From Anastrepha obliqua (lineage: Eukaryota > Arthropoda > Insecta > Diptera > Tephritidae): DNA of 64,000 nt. The notes below the pieces were generated by a model. It was not told the DNA's origin, ran no database searches, and was given only the letters and a program-made list of their open reading frames with translations. A program made the position numbers and the translations under genes. Each line of letters begins with the position of its first letter. Positions within the stretch are counted from its first letter, which is position 1. Positions 45,201 to 56,640 of this stretch are shown in pieces. The DNA lies in the NCBI RefSeq assembly GCF_027943255.1, contig NC_072895.1, positions 76,634,001-76,698,000 on the forward strand, in the 5' to 3' direction.

Positions 45201-46759
45201 TAGTACTTATAACTGCACTCATACGAGTATAATGAACAGGTTTACACTCGTATGCACATCGTATTTGCTCATTTAATTCACCTACATACTAGAAATGAAT
45301 CCCCTACTTGTACTCGTACGTTTGCAAGTAGGCAATGACAAATAGCAATAAAAAGTCAACAATTGTTGTGATAGCAGACGTGTAGGAGTGGGCATAGCTC
45401 GCCTAGGTGGACTTTTAACTGACTGACACTGACATGGATCTGAGCTTTATATTTATATTCACGACTAGTCAGCGTCAAACTCACATTTGCAACTGTGCAC
45501 ATATACTTGTACAGCGAGTATTTTACTTGTGCAGGATGTTTCACTTAAGCAGAGTTTTCATAAAACCGTTTGTATGTAGCAGAAGAAATGCAAGAGAAAT
45601 AAAGTGACTGTTGACAGACTCAGCATACCCAGCATACCTCGTGACCACATCACATACTCCTGTTCACGAAGATATGAATGCCACTGATAGCGAACATGTT
45701 GAGTGACACATGTGATCGGATACTCACCAAAATGGTTTGGACATGGTTGGTGGCTGTCATTGGGGTGTCAAGGTATGGGTAGAGAACATTTTTATTATTT
45801 ATCAATTATGCACAAGCTACCTCGTTCACTGGTATTTACATATGCACAAAAAATTTGCTTTTAGTCGACCTTTCGTTCCATTTACCAATGTTTTAACCTG
45901 TCGCCAGTATTTTCTGCAGTGCTAGTGTCATTTTTAAAACATACGGCACAACAATACACACAAAAATATCAACAAAAACAGCAAAAGTCAGGGAAAGATA
46001 ATGGAATTCAGGGTGAGTTCAACAACAGTAGATGTTAATTCATGGCTAAAAAGCTGAAGGTAGTTCGGCTACACATATTCTTACATTGTGCGAATACATC
46101 TAGTTGCTTACAATGTAAAAGAGAATACAATAGACAGGTGAGTTATATAAGTATTAAATGGTGAATAACTACGCTTGTTGTCAGGATGAAGAGGCAAATA
46201 ATTCTCTTCGGTGAGGTGACACTTTTAGCCGCGCATTAAAAATTCAAAAACGGTAGCTGATGTCTGATGGGTGACACACTAAGTGACTGTTCTGAAATTA
46301 ATGGCCGGTGCTTGGTTTTGCGGTAGGGATGTGGTAATTTGCTTTGATTTTATTTAGACATATGAAAGTTGCAGGATGGAAAGTAAAAAGTTTTTACGTG
46401 GAGGATTGGGAAGTAATGATAATATTCGAAGAAAATTCTAAATTTGGTTCCAACTTTGAACCGCTGTCACAATATGTCACTCAAGCATAATTAAAATTAG
46501 GAAAAATTGTAACATTGACATGATTTCCAGCAAAAAATTTCGACATAGAAGTTGAAAGCTTATACTAATTTTTGAATATAACAATTACACTCCAAGTCGA
46601 CGCTATTAGCTCATATATTTTCTAGATTACACTTTATAATTGGTTTTAATTATCTGGGATTGCTGTTAAAATTTGATTATGAAGGAGGAAAACACTTAAA
46701 AATTCTTGTAGTAATTGTAATTCTAAAAATTTTGAACTATTTCTTTCTGTATAGTATTG
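42206..46759. other. 4.5-kb interval without recognised genes
   Basis: AT-rich. It includes a (GATT)n run of about 22 bp at 42659-42680 and an ATG followed at once by GTAAGT near 45175 (possible start-codon exon, not supported). Many short readings were judged chance. Around 44000-44230 the sequence resembles generic dispersed repeats, but no boundaries are visible. Confidence 0.4.
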
Positions 46760-46787
46760 TTAACAGTATTTAAAAATAAAAATAAAT

Positions 46788-47094
46788 AATTGGCGCGTAC
46801 ACTTCTGTTAGGTGTTTGGCCGAGCTCCTCCTCCTGTTTTTGGTGTGCGTCTTGATGTTGTTCCACAAATGGAGGGACCTACAGTTTCAAGTCGACTCCG
46901 AACGGCAGATATTTTTATGAAGAGCTTTTTCATGGCAGAAATACACTCGGAGGTTTGCCATTGCCTGCCGAGGGGCGACCGCTATTCGAAAAATGTTTTT
47001 ATTAATTTTGCTTTCACCGAGATTCGAACCAACGACCTCTCTGTGAATTCCGAATGGTAATCACGCACCAACCCATTCGGCTACGGCGGCCGCC
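46788..47094 (-). mobile_element. tRNA-derived SINE, full-length with 12-bp TSD
   Basis: Complete minus-strand copy from GGCGGCCGCC (plus 47085-47094) to ACACCTAACAGAAGTGT, GCGCCAATT and a TTATTTTTATTTTTA tail. TTAACAGTATTT at 46760-46771 is repeated exactly at 47095-47106. Box B is GGTTCGAATCTCGG. It belongs to the same 3' hairpin subfamily as the 616-938 copy. Confidence 0.92.
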
Positions 47095-47106
47095 TTAACA
47101 GTATTT

Positions 47107-47559
47107 TACCACTTTGAAATATAGTATTGGTGCTTTTGGGTGTACAGTTACTTTTGCACAACTCATGTGTGAGATGTGGTAACTAAACCACGTGGAGCTT
47201 TGGCAGAAATATAAAGAACTTTAGTGGTGTCACTCCGACTTATTCGGTTTAAGGATCCAGTGAAGTATGTAGTGTCAGCCCACCGGCAGGTGCGGCTGCA
47301 AACAGATGTCTGTCTTCGAGCATGCGACTCGCTTTGACAATATGTACTTGAAGTGTAAGTCCCATTGAATGACATTATTGGATTGGTTAGAGGACGTAAA
47401 CTACTTTCCATTGACAGAACAGGCAAAGCGTTGGGTGAGACCCCTAGTTTTGGTAAGGACTATGCCAAATGTTTTAAGGACTTTGATGCGAGATCCTCAC
47501 CTGTGATCGAACCTTAATTGGGAAGAAGTCTTTGCTAGTGCATGCTCTTGTACGAACAC
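47107..47559. other. interval of unassigned, GC-richer debris
   Basis: Composition is more balanced than in most non-coding stretches here and no frame stays open. It may be the upstream part of the RTE relic that follows. Confidence 0.35.
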
Positions 47560-47960
47560 GGGTTGGCATCACCTAGGAGGTAAAATGAATGGGATAAGGC
47601 AAGGAGATCACGGGCGATCGGTGACCGATTTGTAGTAGAGGAGAAACTTCACCACTAAGTACTTTCGTTCATTCCGGTGGACGAGCGTCTCGCCACAATA
47701 CATATCAAAGCAAGGCTCTTCAACATCTAACTCATTTTGGACTACGCCTCGATAGACGAGAACTACGATACGGATAAAGCTCTCTTATATAAGCACTGGC
47801 CCTGCAGCGACGTTAAAATCGAGCCTGACTACTTCAATGCTAGGGTGGGGAGGAAGCGAATTTTAGTCCCAAAGTCGAAAAATTCAGCCTACAGAACGAA
47901 ATAACTGCTAACAAGCTGAGGCTGACCGACAATTCGAGTACCCAACATTAACTTGATCGA
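47560..47960 (+). pseudogene. RTE-type LINE endonuclease relic
   Basis: Plus-strand frames read DERLATIHIKARLFNI, then ENYDTDKALLYKHW, DVKIEPDYFNARVGRKRILV and a degraded tail. In RTE proteins the order is ERL.TIRIKAKFFN, then DVKIV.GDFNAKVG. The catalytic GDFNA block is altered to YFNA and stops are present. Confidence 0.6.
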
Positions 47961-48104
47961 CTTGGGCAGCCCATATGGACGAGGGCGAACATCGCAGACG
48001 ATGTAATGATGAGCATTACCGCGACATAGACAGAGCGCAGCGAGTGGCTCCGCTGACTATGTTTAGGCACAATGCTCTAAAAAATAAATGCAATAAGCGT
48101 TTCA

Positions 48105-49040
48105 TTACCACTACTGTTTCAATGTTAGTTAAAGCACGGATTTCATTATCACTGAATATTTAGTGATTGTGAAACAAAAATTAACTGTCATTAAACTTTT
48201 AGTAATAGTGAAAAAAATTGCGCTACCACTAAATATTAGTCACAACGAAAATCTTTAGTGATAATTAAAATTTTTCAATAGCGTAATACTGTTTCTTGAA
48301 GAATAAAAGAAATAAACCATAATTTTGAGTAGAAGCTTCAATTATACCTGAGCAGAAAGAGGAAAATATAATTAATTTTTATTTGCTTTTTTATAAAACC
48401 AATTTTTCTAAATTACCGTCAGTGAGATTTTGCTTTGTCAATCGATTGACGCTCCCGGCAAAGAGAAAAGGTCTTTCCACTACCGCAAAGGTGTGTTATA
48501 TTTTAAAAACATTTTGTTTTATAAAATGAAAGCGGTGCAAACCATCAATGCTTTATCACCGTCATTCAAGTACATAGTTATATACTATAAATTATATAGT
48601 ATTTTCATCTAAAAAAGGATGGTGTTAACAAAAATTTCGCAGGTTGGTTTCTTTTAATCGAATGCCTGTGAACTCCTCATCGAATTCATGAAATGGTGTA
48701 TCTGCACTTATGGAAGGCTGCAATTATTTACTACTGGTTGTCTTTTAAACTTCAGCTCATATTCTTTAACTTTATCTTGGACATCATCTACAGTGTGTGT
48801 CTCAGCAAAATTTCGAAAGAAATTTTAAGTTTTCAGAAGCTAAACGTCGCATTTTTATTTTAATTAGGAAATATAAATTCAAATATATTTAGTTAAAGAC
48901 CATGTTTCACAGAAAATTTAGTGAAAGTGGAAAGAAAAATTAACTATCTAACTAGCTTAGTGATAATGCAATTTTTTTCACTGACTAAATTTTCAGTAAT
49001 AATGGATTTTGCATTTTAACTAACACTGAATAGACACTGG
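48105..49040. mobile_element. possible MITE-like element with imperfect inverted ends
   Basis: ACCACTACTG..TCAATGTTAGTTAAA near 48109-48136 is mirrored by an inverted ACCAGTGTC..TCAGTGTTAGTTAAA near 49012-49045. TTTAGTGATAAT-type motifs recur inside both ends (48160-48270, 48920-48990). Minus-strand readings in the middle (FAETHTVDDVQDKVKEYELK) look partly coding but match nothing I know. No target duplication was fixed. Confidence 0.35.
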
Positions 49041-49365
49041 TAGTGCAATTTAGTAGTAGTTCAAAAAAGCCCAACCCTGCTGCTGACTAGGTCATGTCGT
49101 ACGAATGAATACAAACATTTTAGCTCTGAGAGTATTCAATGAGATAACTCAAGAAGTTAAATAGTAGCCTTTCACACTAATTGCTTTACAGAAACTTTCA
49201 GTATAATTTCAGAAAAGATGCATTTGAATGTTTTCTTCATCTTTTTTATATTAATTACTTTTTTCAATTATGTAGAATATTGCCTATAAATTGTTTCAAC
49301 AAAAGGACTTATATTTATTCATATATTCCTTTAATAATCTGAAAAATTCAGCATTTCTTACAGAC

Positions 49366-49689
49366 TATGAAAAACAGATTAATGGTACAAAAGTCAATCA
49401 AATAAGTTCAAATTATAATACAAGAACCATGGGTATGTCACAAGCGTATCTGTGGTCTAGGTGGTACGTCGAGGGGACAAATACTTCATTGCGAGGGAAA
49501 TGGGAGACCGTGAGCATGTATTATCGTGACAAGGTTGATCGAATACGCGATGTTAAAAGAGCTACGCTCCAGATATATCGTTGTTGTAAAAATCAAGTAC
49601 TGAAAGAGTGGGAACAGCGTCGAAGCTATCATAGTTTTGACCTACCTATGGAAGAATCCAATAATCTTGGGCCCCCAATTAGGCTGTAA
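49366..49689 (+). CDS. candidate terminal host exon, protein unrecognised
   Basis: An acceptor-like CATTTCTTACAG is followed by a frame open for 107 codons to a stop at 49687. It includes SQAYLWSRWYVEGTNTSLRG, WETVSMYYRDKVDRIRDVKR, ATLQIYRCCKNQVLKEWEQR and RSYHSFDLPMEE. Composition is balanced, charged and helix-prone, unlike the chance readings around it. It enters in phase 1. The last 10-12 codons overlap the start of the LINE copy at about 49660 (a +1 frame gives LGCNANSQKTLWGSS, LINE endonuclease), so the original exon end may have been replaced. I do not recognise the protein. Confidence 0.4.
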   Translation, partial: YEKQINGTKVNQISSNYNTRTMGMSQAYLWSRWYVEGTNTSLRGKWETVSMYYRDKVDRIRDVKRATLQIYRCCKNQVLKEWEQRRSYHSFDLPMEESNNLGPPIRL

Positions 49690-52370
49690 TGCAAATTCGC
49701 AAAAAACTTTATGGGGAAGCAGCGGGTTGCATTTGCAGAGGTCTCAAGTTACTGGATTTTATAATGTCAACGGATTTGGTCATTCAAAACACTGGTAACA
49801 AACCAACTTTTGTGACCAAAAGGAAGATGACGAATTTTGGAAGAGGACTCTCTTTCTGATCATTGTCTTTACGAATTTCGACTGGGAATTGATAGGGAAG
49901 GTACTTTAATCAATTGCTTTGAGGAACTGTGCCCCCGCTCAGGCAAAGTAGACAAGGGGAAGCGGTTCCTTGGTTGAACACTGAACTGTGTGCGTTTCGG
50001 GTACGGCCCAAAAAACTTCTTAAGAAGGCCTTAACAACCAAACAGAAGAGGACTGGACCAATCATCGACTTACACATAGAGAATATAAGAAAAAAGTATG
50101 GAAAGTCAAACTTTAATTCTATAGAAATTTCTGCAGTAACGTCGAAGAAATGAGGGCAACAGTGAGTTTTTGTAAGGTCCTTCACCTAGACCACTCAGTA
50201 AGGCTGAATACCATTCGAAAACACGATGGTTCATACACAATTTCCAAATCGAAAACGTTTAATGCTCTACTCGAAACCCACTTTCCGGGTAGTAGAACTC
50301 TCTCTGAAGTAGACAGTGACATGAACAATAACGGTAGGGACGGTGGAAGCTCTAGTTACAGCTGGTATATTGCTAATCAGATAGTGACAAAGGAATCATT
50401 AAGCTTTTCCTTTTGAAAACTTTAAGTCTTCTGGTCCTGACGGAATATATCCAGCAATGCTTAAGAAAAGAAGAGGCAGGCTGATTGAGGCCCTGAAAAG
50501 GATCTTCACAGCCTGTCTTGCACTTGGTCATATATCATCCCAATGGCGACACATAAGAGTAGTATTTATTCTGAAACCAGGAAAAGATGACTATTCCCTA
50601 GCAAAAAGTCGTAGACTCTATACTAACAGATAAATCCCTAAGAAGGCGTTGCGCAAAATTGATGACTGGTGCATGAGACAAGGTCTTTCCGTCAATTCGA
50701 ACTAAACCACCATAGTCTCGTTTACGAGAAAACGAAAATTGGATGGGCTTAGTTTTCCAGCACTGAAAGGTGCCACACTTCGTCTTTCCTATAAAGTCTT
50801 GGATAAGAAACTGACTTGGGGGGCACACGTTTCACTGAAGGTGAATCGCGCATTAAGGATTTTTCGGCAATGGCGCAGAGCCTTTGCTAAAACCTGGGGT
50901 ATAAAACCTGCTGTGGTTCTATGGATACACACAACTCCTATCAGACCAATCATCACTTATGCCTCTGTGATTAGGTGACGATGGATCATTTTTATGCCCA
51001 CACGTTAGGAAATATACAGACTGCAAAGAAGTGTATGTTTATACATCACGGGTGCCATGAGTACAACTTGCGGCGATGCTCTAAATGCTATGCTTGATTT
51101 GCTCCGCTCCCCTTGTATCTTAAGAAACAACAGGAAGCAATAAAAGCAATGTGTAGACTCCATAAATATGGTTTCTGGCAAGAATACGGCACTTCGGGAC
51201 ACAGAGAAATCTTTAAGTTGCTATCTGAGCGGTTATCACTGTTTTTGTCACCTAAAGACGATCTGATACCCAATGTTTCATTTGCAAGGTAATTTGATGT
51301 CAGATTTCCATTACGTGAGCAATGGAGCAATCCAGAATGCATTCAGGGAGGTTTGATGGATATTTTCTTTACTGATGGGTTCAAGAATGAAATAAAATCT
51401 GAAGCCGGATGGTACTTAAATGATAGTAATAAGTATGTATTACTATGCTCTGGGGAAAATAGCAACTGTTTTCCAAAAGGAAATTTATGCCATCCTGAAA
51501 GTAGCCGAATGGATAATCGAGAGGAGATGGAGCGGCAAACAGATTGGAGTTTTCAGTGGCAGTCAGGCTGCACTGAAGGCCCTGGAGAACGCGAAGCAAA
51601 CCTCCAAGATTGTTCAAGAATGTAAGAAGAAGCTTAATTCTGTCGCAAGACAAAACAGGCTTGTACTTATATGGGTTCCAGGGCACTCCGGTGTTCAAGG
51701 AAACGAAATTGCCGATGAATTGGCCAACCGCGGATCAGCGGTTCCCCACAAGGCCAATAATCGGAATGAGTTCCGCAGGAATCATGAATTGGATCAGCGA
51801 TTATGTAGGCAATCTACATAAAGAGCGATGGTTCGGTCCGGAACGCTGCAGAACTGCAAAGTGTTTTGTAACAAATCCGAACAGAAAACTGTCAAACTTT
51901 CTACTAAGACTTGGAAGGAAAGACGTTCGGTTGATGGTCGATATCATTACAGGGGTTCATGGGGTCAGCATATGACCACATTGGAATCATTGAGGACCCA
52001 ATGTTCCTGTCTTGCTTGGAGGAGACGGATAACATTCAGCACTTTCTCAGTGAGTGTCCAGCATTTGCTAGAGCAAGGCTACGAATTTTGGTTTCTGGTC
52101 TCGCGAGAATGAGTAATATTCCTTCTCTAAAATTGGAGGATATTCACAGATTTGTCAAAGAATCTGGAAAATTCTCACAGGGCCAACTACCTTTATCTCT
52201 GTCTCTATTCTTTCCTTTCTCTTTCTCTGATGCTTTTCTCCTTTCCTCCTTGACTATCTATCTACCCTTTTTCCAGAGCTCTAAATACAATACGCTTTTT
52301 AGCCTGAGTGGTTTAAGAGGCACCAAGTCTCTTGGTGCTCCTTAGTACGACCTTTTCAAAATTTCAATTT
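49660..52370 (+). pseudogene. RNase H-bearing LINE family A, copy 3 (5'-truncated, RT palm deleted)
   Basis: It begins inside the endonuclease (GCNANSQKTLWGSS, STDLVIQNTGNKPTFVTK) and has the linker EAVPWLNTELCAFRVRPKKL. It then has NFKSSGPDGIYPAMLKK, HIRVVFILKPGKDD, a jump over the palm to DKSLRRR..KIDDWCMRQGLS, and LDKKLTWGAHVSLKVNRALR. RNase H follows (FFTDGFKNE, EIYAILKVAEW, FSGSQAALKALE, IWVPGHSGVQGNEIADELAN), then CLEETDNIQHFLSECP and a 3' UTR ending near 52370. Several frameshifts and the missing YADD block make it dead. The RNase H acidic sites are largely kept, except Asp to Gly in FSGSQAA. Confidence 0.85.
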
Positions 52371-52535
52371 CGATTCAGTCTGTAAGTAACTTCTTAAAAG
52401 TAGATTTCGGGTAAGAAAATTAAATTCTAAGGAAGAAGAATAAGCATTAAAATGAACTAGGGTCCTCCCAAAAGGAGCATTCATTACATAAAAAGTTGTA
52501 GCAATACCCACAAAAACAATTCATTACAAAGAAAA

Positions 52536-52733
52536 ATGAGTGAGGGCACATTGAATTGCGTTTTATTGAGCAGATACGGGCAACCTATTGATTCCGCACA
52601 ATTACTCGTATCAAAAACAAAACACATCGACAACAAAACATGCCTGGACTCAAGAGTAAGCAACGAGGGCAAAAGGACGGAATGGGATCAACGAATTTCA
52701 TCGCGCGAAAAGCAAAGAGCACAAACGCTCTAG
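52536..52733 (+). CDS. small unrecognised open reading followed by a poly(A) signal
   Basis: 65 codons from an ATG in the context AAAAATGAG (MSEGTLNCVLLSRYGQPID start, KRTEWDQRISSREKQRAQTL end). AATAAA follows 34 bases after the stop (near 52767). An internal TTTTATTGAGCAG could also act as an acceptor. I see no motif and no upstream promoter. It could be the tail of an unrecognised element or chance. Confidence 0.2.
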   Translation: MSEGTLNCVLLSRYGQPIDSAQLLVSKTKHIDNKTCLDSRVSNEGKRTEWDQRISSREKQRAQTL

Positions 52734-52984
52734 TAGCAAAATGATTTGTATATTAAATGTTGCACAAATAAAACAGAAGTTCCATTGCAGTTTTACTTCC
52801 CAGGCTTCACCGACCCTTTTTAATTCGAAACAACTATTATTAGCTTACATGAATTTGTTCTCTTCTACTCACTTCTAAATCACGACATGTACGATGATCA
52901 CGATTTTTAAGGAAGCAAAGTGGTCAAAAGTATTGTATCATATTTAGCGATTGTCTTCTTCTCTAGGAATTACGTGTCCATCAT

Positions 52985-53240
52985 CTTAGCCTGCCTTCTC
53001 TCATTTTCTACGAGATTGGGTCAATTTTCATATCTTCTCGTATCTTGATGTTTTTCACTGTGACGACTTCCGTTATTCCTCTTGCCTAGCGAAGCATTTT
53101 CATTTGCGACACGAATATATCTGGTTGTGGTTAGCTTGCGTTGCCCAACATTCTGACCCGTGCAGCATTACTGGTCTCACGCAGGCTATGTACACCTTTC
53201 CCTTAATCGCATTTTCCTGTCACATAAGATGCCCGTCAAC
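52985..53240 (-). pseudogene. LINE reverse transcriptase C-terminal relic
   Basis: The minus-strand reading GILCDRKMRLREKVYIACVR then PVMLHGSECWATQANHNQ matches the thumb-end block (G.LCDR..P..LK.K.Y...VRP.MLYGSECW) of a LINE group widespread in insects. Downstream codons are frame-broken. Confidence 0.6.
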
Positions 53241-54824
53241 CTGTTCCGTACTTAAATGGAAAATATGGAGTTAAAAGTTATACGAGTATCTTATTGCCCT
53301 GTTTTTTTTTCCTTATGTTCAATACCTCTTTGTTTGTATCTTCTATAGATCTGTAGATGTTAAGTAAAGTTAAAACAATAAATCTCTTAATCACTGAAAA
53401 GGAAGCAACTGTCATATGAAAAGTTGCACCCATCTGCAAGAATCGATATACCTTTAGGTATGAATGTTGTAGACCTATGCTCTGTAATTATATCGAAAAA
53501 ATGAGGAAGCTTAATATTCAGTTAAATATGGTATGCAGTCGAATTACCTTTACCACATTTTAATTTCAGCTTCAAAATTTTCAGTGGATCCAAGGACGTC
53601 GTTTGGTCATTTTGTATTCAAAGCATGTACAGTTTTATTTAAGTTCAATTGTTCCCTCGCATATACAAATAAGGGGAAGTATCGCCAATAAACTCCATCT
53701 TCACTAGTCGAATATGCTAACCATATGTAGTAGGCCGGGTCGCCATTATAATTGAAATTTCATATTGCGTTTGGTCGAAGGCGAAAATTTAAAAGTAGTG
53801 TCCGATGTTCACAGATGTTCATATTTCTAGTTTCGCTGAGTTTTCTGCGACGCAAATTTTTCACATTATTAAACGGAACCTAGAAGAACATGAATATGTA
53901 AATTCGACCGCAGGAAATGTAAAACTTGATTTGTAGGACGTTGAAGGCTGTGAAATCACCGGCATTTTGAAAACAATGATTGTCGACATTTTTTAAAACA
54001 TACAGAGGCGACCATTTTTGGCCTTAATCAAACACAACACATTATATACCGGGGGACTGCGGGACTCGATGACAAGAGAACAAGTTCATCTACTTACTCT
54101 GAGATCAGGTGCAATATTGGTACTCGATACTCGTCCAATGAATTTTCGGATGTCACTAAAGTTTGCGCAACTTCGGTAGCCTATAGCATTTTTCGTTTTA
54201 ACAAAATCTGTTTTTTTACAAAATGCTTTCGGAACGCAGTACTTTCATTTTGGTGATTTACAAATAATACATTAGCCCGTAACTTAATATGTCGATTTAA
54301 CTCACGCACCCTGAAAATACACCTTTTTCCCCCAAATACAACAATTAGTTTTATTTGTAAATGATTCTGAGCATGCAAAATGTTGAAAGAAGCAGTTTGA
54401 CCTTTTCGAAAGCTGTGAAAAACGTTTAAATTCAAACCAAAGGTTTAGTTTAGTTTATTATTAAATATTATCGGTTTGCGCAACTAACTAATCGATAAAA
54501 AATGTTCTCGAAATTGTGCACATGCCTTTCGGAACCCCCAAAGCCCCTACTTGCGTTTGCCTCTGGTAGGTATAAGCATATACAGGTATTGTATATATAT
54601 TTCTTGATGAAATCGAAAGACTTAAGAGAGCAACATGCATATAATTATTTCGCCAAGCGTGAATATACGAATACTCGTATAGGTTCACCGTAACCACACC
54701 ACTGCGACAAATGTGCATGTATCTATCAAGGCAAACAAAGAGGGCATATGTTTTGCTAGCGCGCAGGCCTCGCTCCACCTCTAACAAAAAGAAATAGAAA
54801 AAAGCGTTAACCAATCATTTTCAG
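53241..54824. other. interval without recognised genes
   Basis: No supported coding, splice or repeat feature. An 84-codon minus-strand reading at 54181-54435 has no motif. Confidence 0.4.
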
Positions 54825-54944
54825 TATATAACAAGGCAAAATTTTCGCTCACCAATCAACAGTGAGCACAGTTCGCTGTGATTCCGATTACAGTTGCTTT
54901 AGTTGAATTGTTATGTGTTAATTATTTTCATCATGTGTCTAGAC
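54825..54944 (+). promoter_or_regulatory. candidate TATA promoter with tiny first coding exon
   Basis: TATATAA at 54825-54831 lies about 31 bases before an initiator-like ATCAACAG. A leader of about 75 bases follows, with one minimal uORF (ATG TGT TAA at 54913). Then come ATG TGT CTA GAC at 54933-54944 and a GTAAGT donor at 54945. Spacing suits a fly Pol II promoter with an intron after codon 4, but no second exon is visible downstream in this transposon-rich stretch. Confidence 0.3.
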
Positions 54945-54950
54945 GTAAGT

Positions 54951-55439
54951 ATAAACGTTGTATTTGTACTTTAAGTTTTCTCTTGATTGAAATGTAGATT
55001 ATAATTTACTAACTGAATTTGAACGCTATACCAACAAAAATTATTATTTTTTCTAATTTCATGTACTTTCACATGTGGGCAGTATGAAAATACCGTTTTC
55101 CCTTGATTACCACTATTCTAATTAAAAAAAAATGTACATACAAAGTCAATATCAGGCAATCCTATATAATCATATAAACAAGTAACTTCGTATACACGAT
55201 TTTTTAAAGTTGTGGAATACGCCTTCTGATTTAACGTACCATACGTCGCAGGTTTTTTACACGCGTTTTTTTTTTTTGACCGTTTTCCAAGGATCGTATC
55301 TACTTTGTCAAAACAGAGTTGCGTATAAATGCAAGTTTACTAACAAACATTTGAAAACACACACATCTCGTTCTGCCAAATCGAGAAGCAACTATGGAGA
55401 AACGTTGTGCAGTTGCTAAAATCTCTGAATGGCAAATTT
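54951..55439. other. interval without recognised genes
   Basis: Would be intron if the promoter and exon at 54825 are real. It ends at mariner debris. Confidence 0.4.
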
Positions 55440-56215
55440 TTACCCACAAAATTGCCAATAGTGTATATGAACCTCGTTTGAACTACATTTTCTCCCCGCG
55501 AGTAATTTCTTCATGTTAGGGACCCAAATCGGGTGAATACGAGGGGTGCGGCAGCAGTTTATAATGCAATTCATGCAGCTTGGCGGCGACAACTCCGGAT
55601 GAATGTGTTGGTGCGTTATCATGGTGAAACAACACCGTCTTTTTCGCCAAATGCGGTCGCGTCTCCTTCAATTTTTTGTGAAAGCGGTACTATAATTCAC
55701 TGTGGACATCCCAAAAAATTTTCGCCATGATCTTTTTGAACTATGCGACTGTCTTCGCCTTTTTTGGAGCAGATTCACCGGGAGAAGTGCATTGTTTTGA
55801 TTGTTGCTTAGTTTCTGGTGTGTAATGACGAATCCAGTCTTCAGAAACGGTGACAGCTCGATGCATAAATTCCTTCGGATCTCGTTTAAATTGCTCCAAA
55901 CACCGATTCGAAGTTAACAGCCGCATCCGCTTGAGCAATCGCGGCAACCAACTCGGCGACAATTTGTTCATCGCTAACTTATCATGTAAAATATTAATTG
56001 CCGTTCCGGTCGACATAGCTATGGCATCTATTACTTCGCGCACTTTCGTTCGTCGATGAGCGAGAATTATGTCGTTGACTTTTTGAATGATTTCCTCGGT
56101 AACCACGTCTGCCCGGCGTCCTGATCGCTCCTCATCAAAAACGAATGTTCGCACACGTTTAAATTCGTTGAACCAATATCTTCATGTGGTCACAGATGGC
56201 GAAGCGTCTCTTTGC
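55440..56215 (-). pseudogene. mariner transposase relic (irritans-like)
   Basis: Minus-strand frames read RTFVFDEERSGRRADVVTEE, VNDIILAHRRTKVREVIDAI, LSPSWLPRLLKRMR (linker WVPRLL type), FMHRAVTVSEDWIRHYTPET (first Asp region, with GDE replaced by SED) and KQCTSPGESAPKKAKT. Across frameshifts they continue with a NAPTHSS-like piece and NMKKLLAGRKCSSNEVHI. The ATG-proximal and C-terminal ends are both damaged. A different subgroup from the 38.8-kb copy. Confidence 0.75.
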
Positions 56216-56231
56216 TTTTATCTCCTCGCAT

Positions 56232-56386
56232 TTTCATCGGTGTGTGGTTACCAATCGGAAGTGCATTGGTTCGAAACCCCGGGCAAAAACACCAATTCAC
56301 ACACATGTACTCGGCAGACAATGGCAAACCTCTCAGAGAATTTCTGTCATAAAAAGCTCCTCATAAAAATCCATCTGCCGCTCAGA
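56232..56386 (+). mobile_element. tRNA-derived SINE fragment (degenerate)
   Basis: Box B region (ATTGGTTCGAAACCCC), then GGCAGACAATGGCAAACCTC and AGCTCCTCATAAAAATCCAT. It stops before the 3' half. It lies directly beside the 5' end of the mariner relic. Confidence 0.65.
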
Positions 56387-56562
56387 GTGAACGTAATTAT
56401 ATTATATTTTGTTGTATCTATATTCATGTACAATCCGAGAACAAATGAATGACATAGGTTTGTTTGATGATATCCATTAGTTTTCCTCAGTTACATTTTA
56501 GTTTATAGGCTTTTATAAATGCAATACATGGGTTTTATATGGAAGAAAATTCTCAACATCAT

Positions 56563-56640
56563 AGCAGAAATACTATACACTCGGTGGTTTGTCATTGCCA
56601 ACCAAGGGGCGAACACTATTGGAAACATCCTTTTCTATCA
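56563..56640 (-). mobile_element. tRNA-derived SINE fragment, inverted
   Basis: The CAGAAATACTATACACTCGG, TTTGTCATTGCC and GGGGCGAACACTATTGG blocks match the SINE middle read on the minus strand. It lies 180 bp from the plus-strand fragment at 56232. Confidence 0.6.

Noticed and set aside
48420..48520. SIDAPGKEKRSF, faintly like the Helitron helicase DAPGGTGKTF site
   Set aside because: Only a few residues match, no further helicase motifs follow, and no Helitron ends (TC...CTAG with hairpin) were found.
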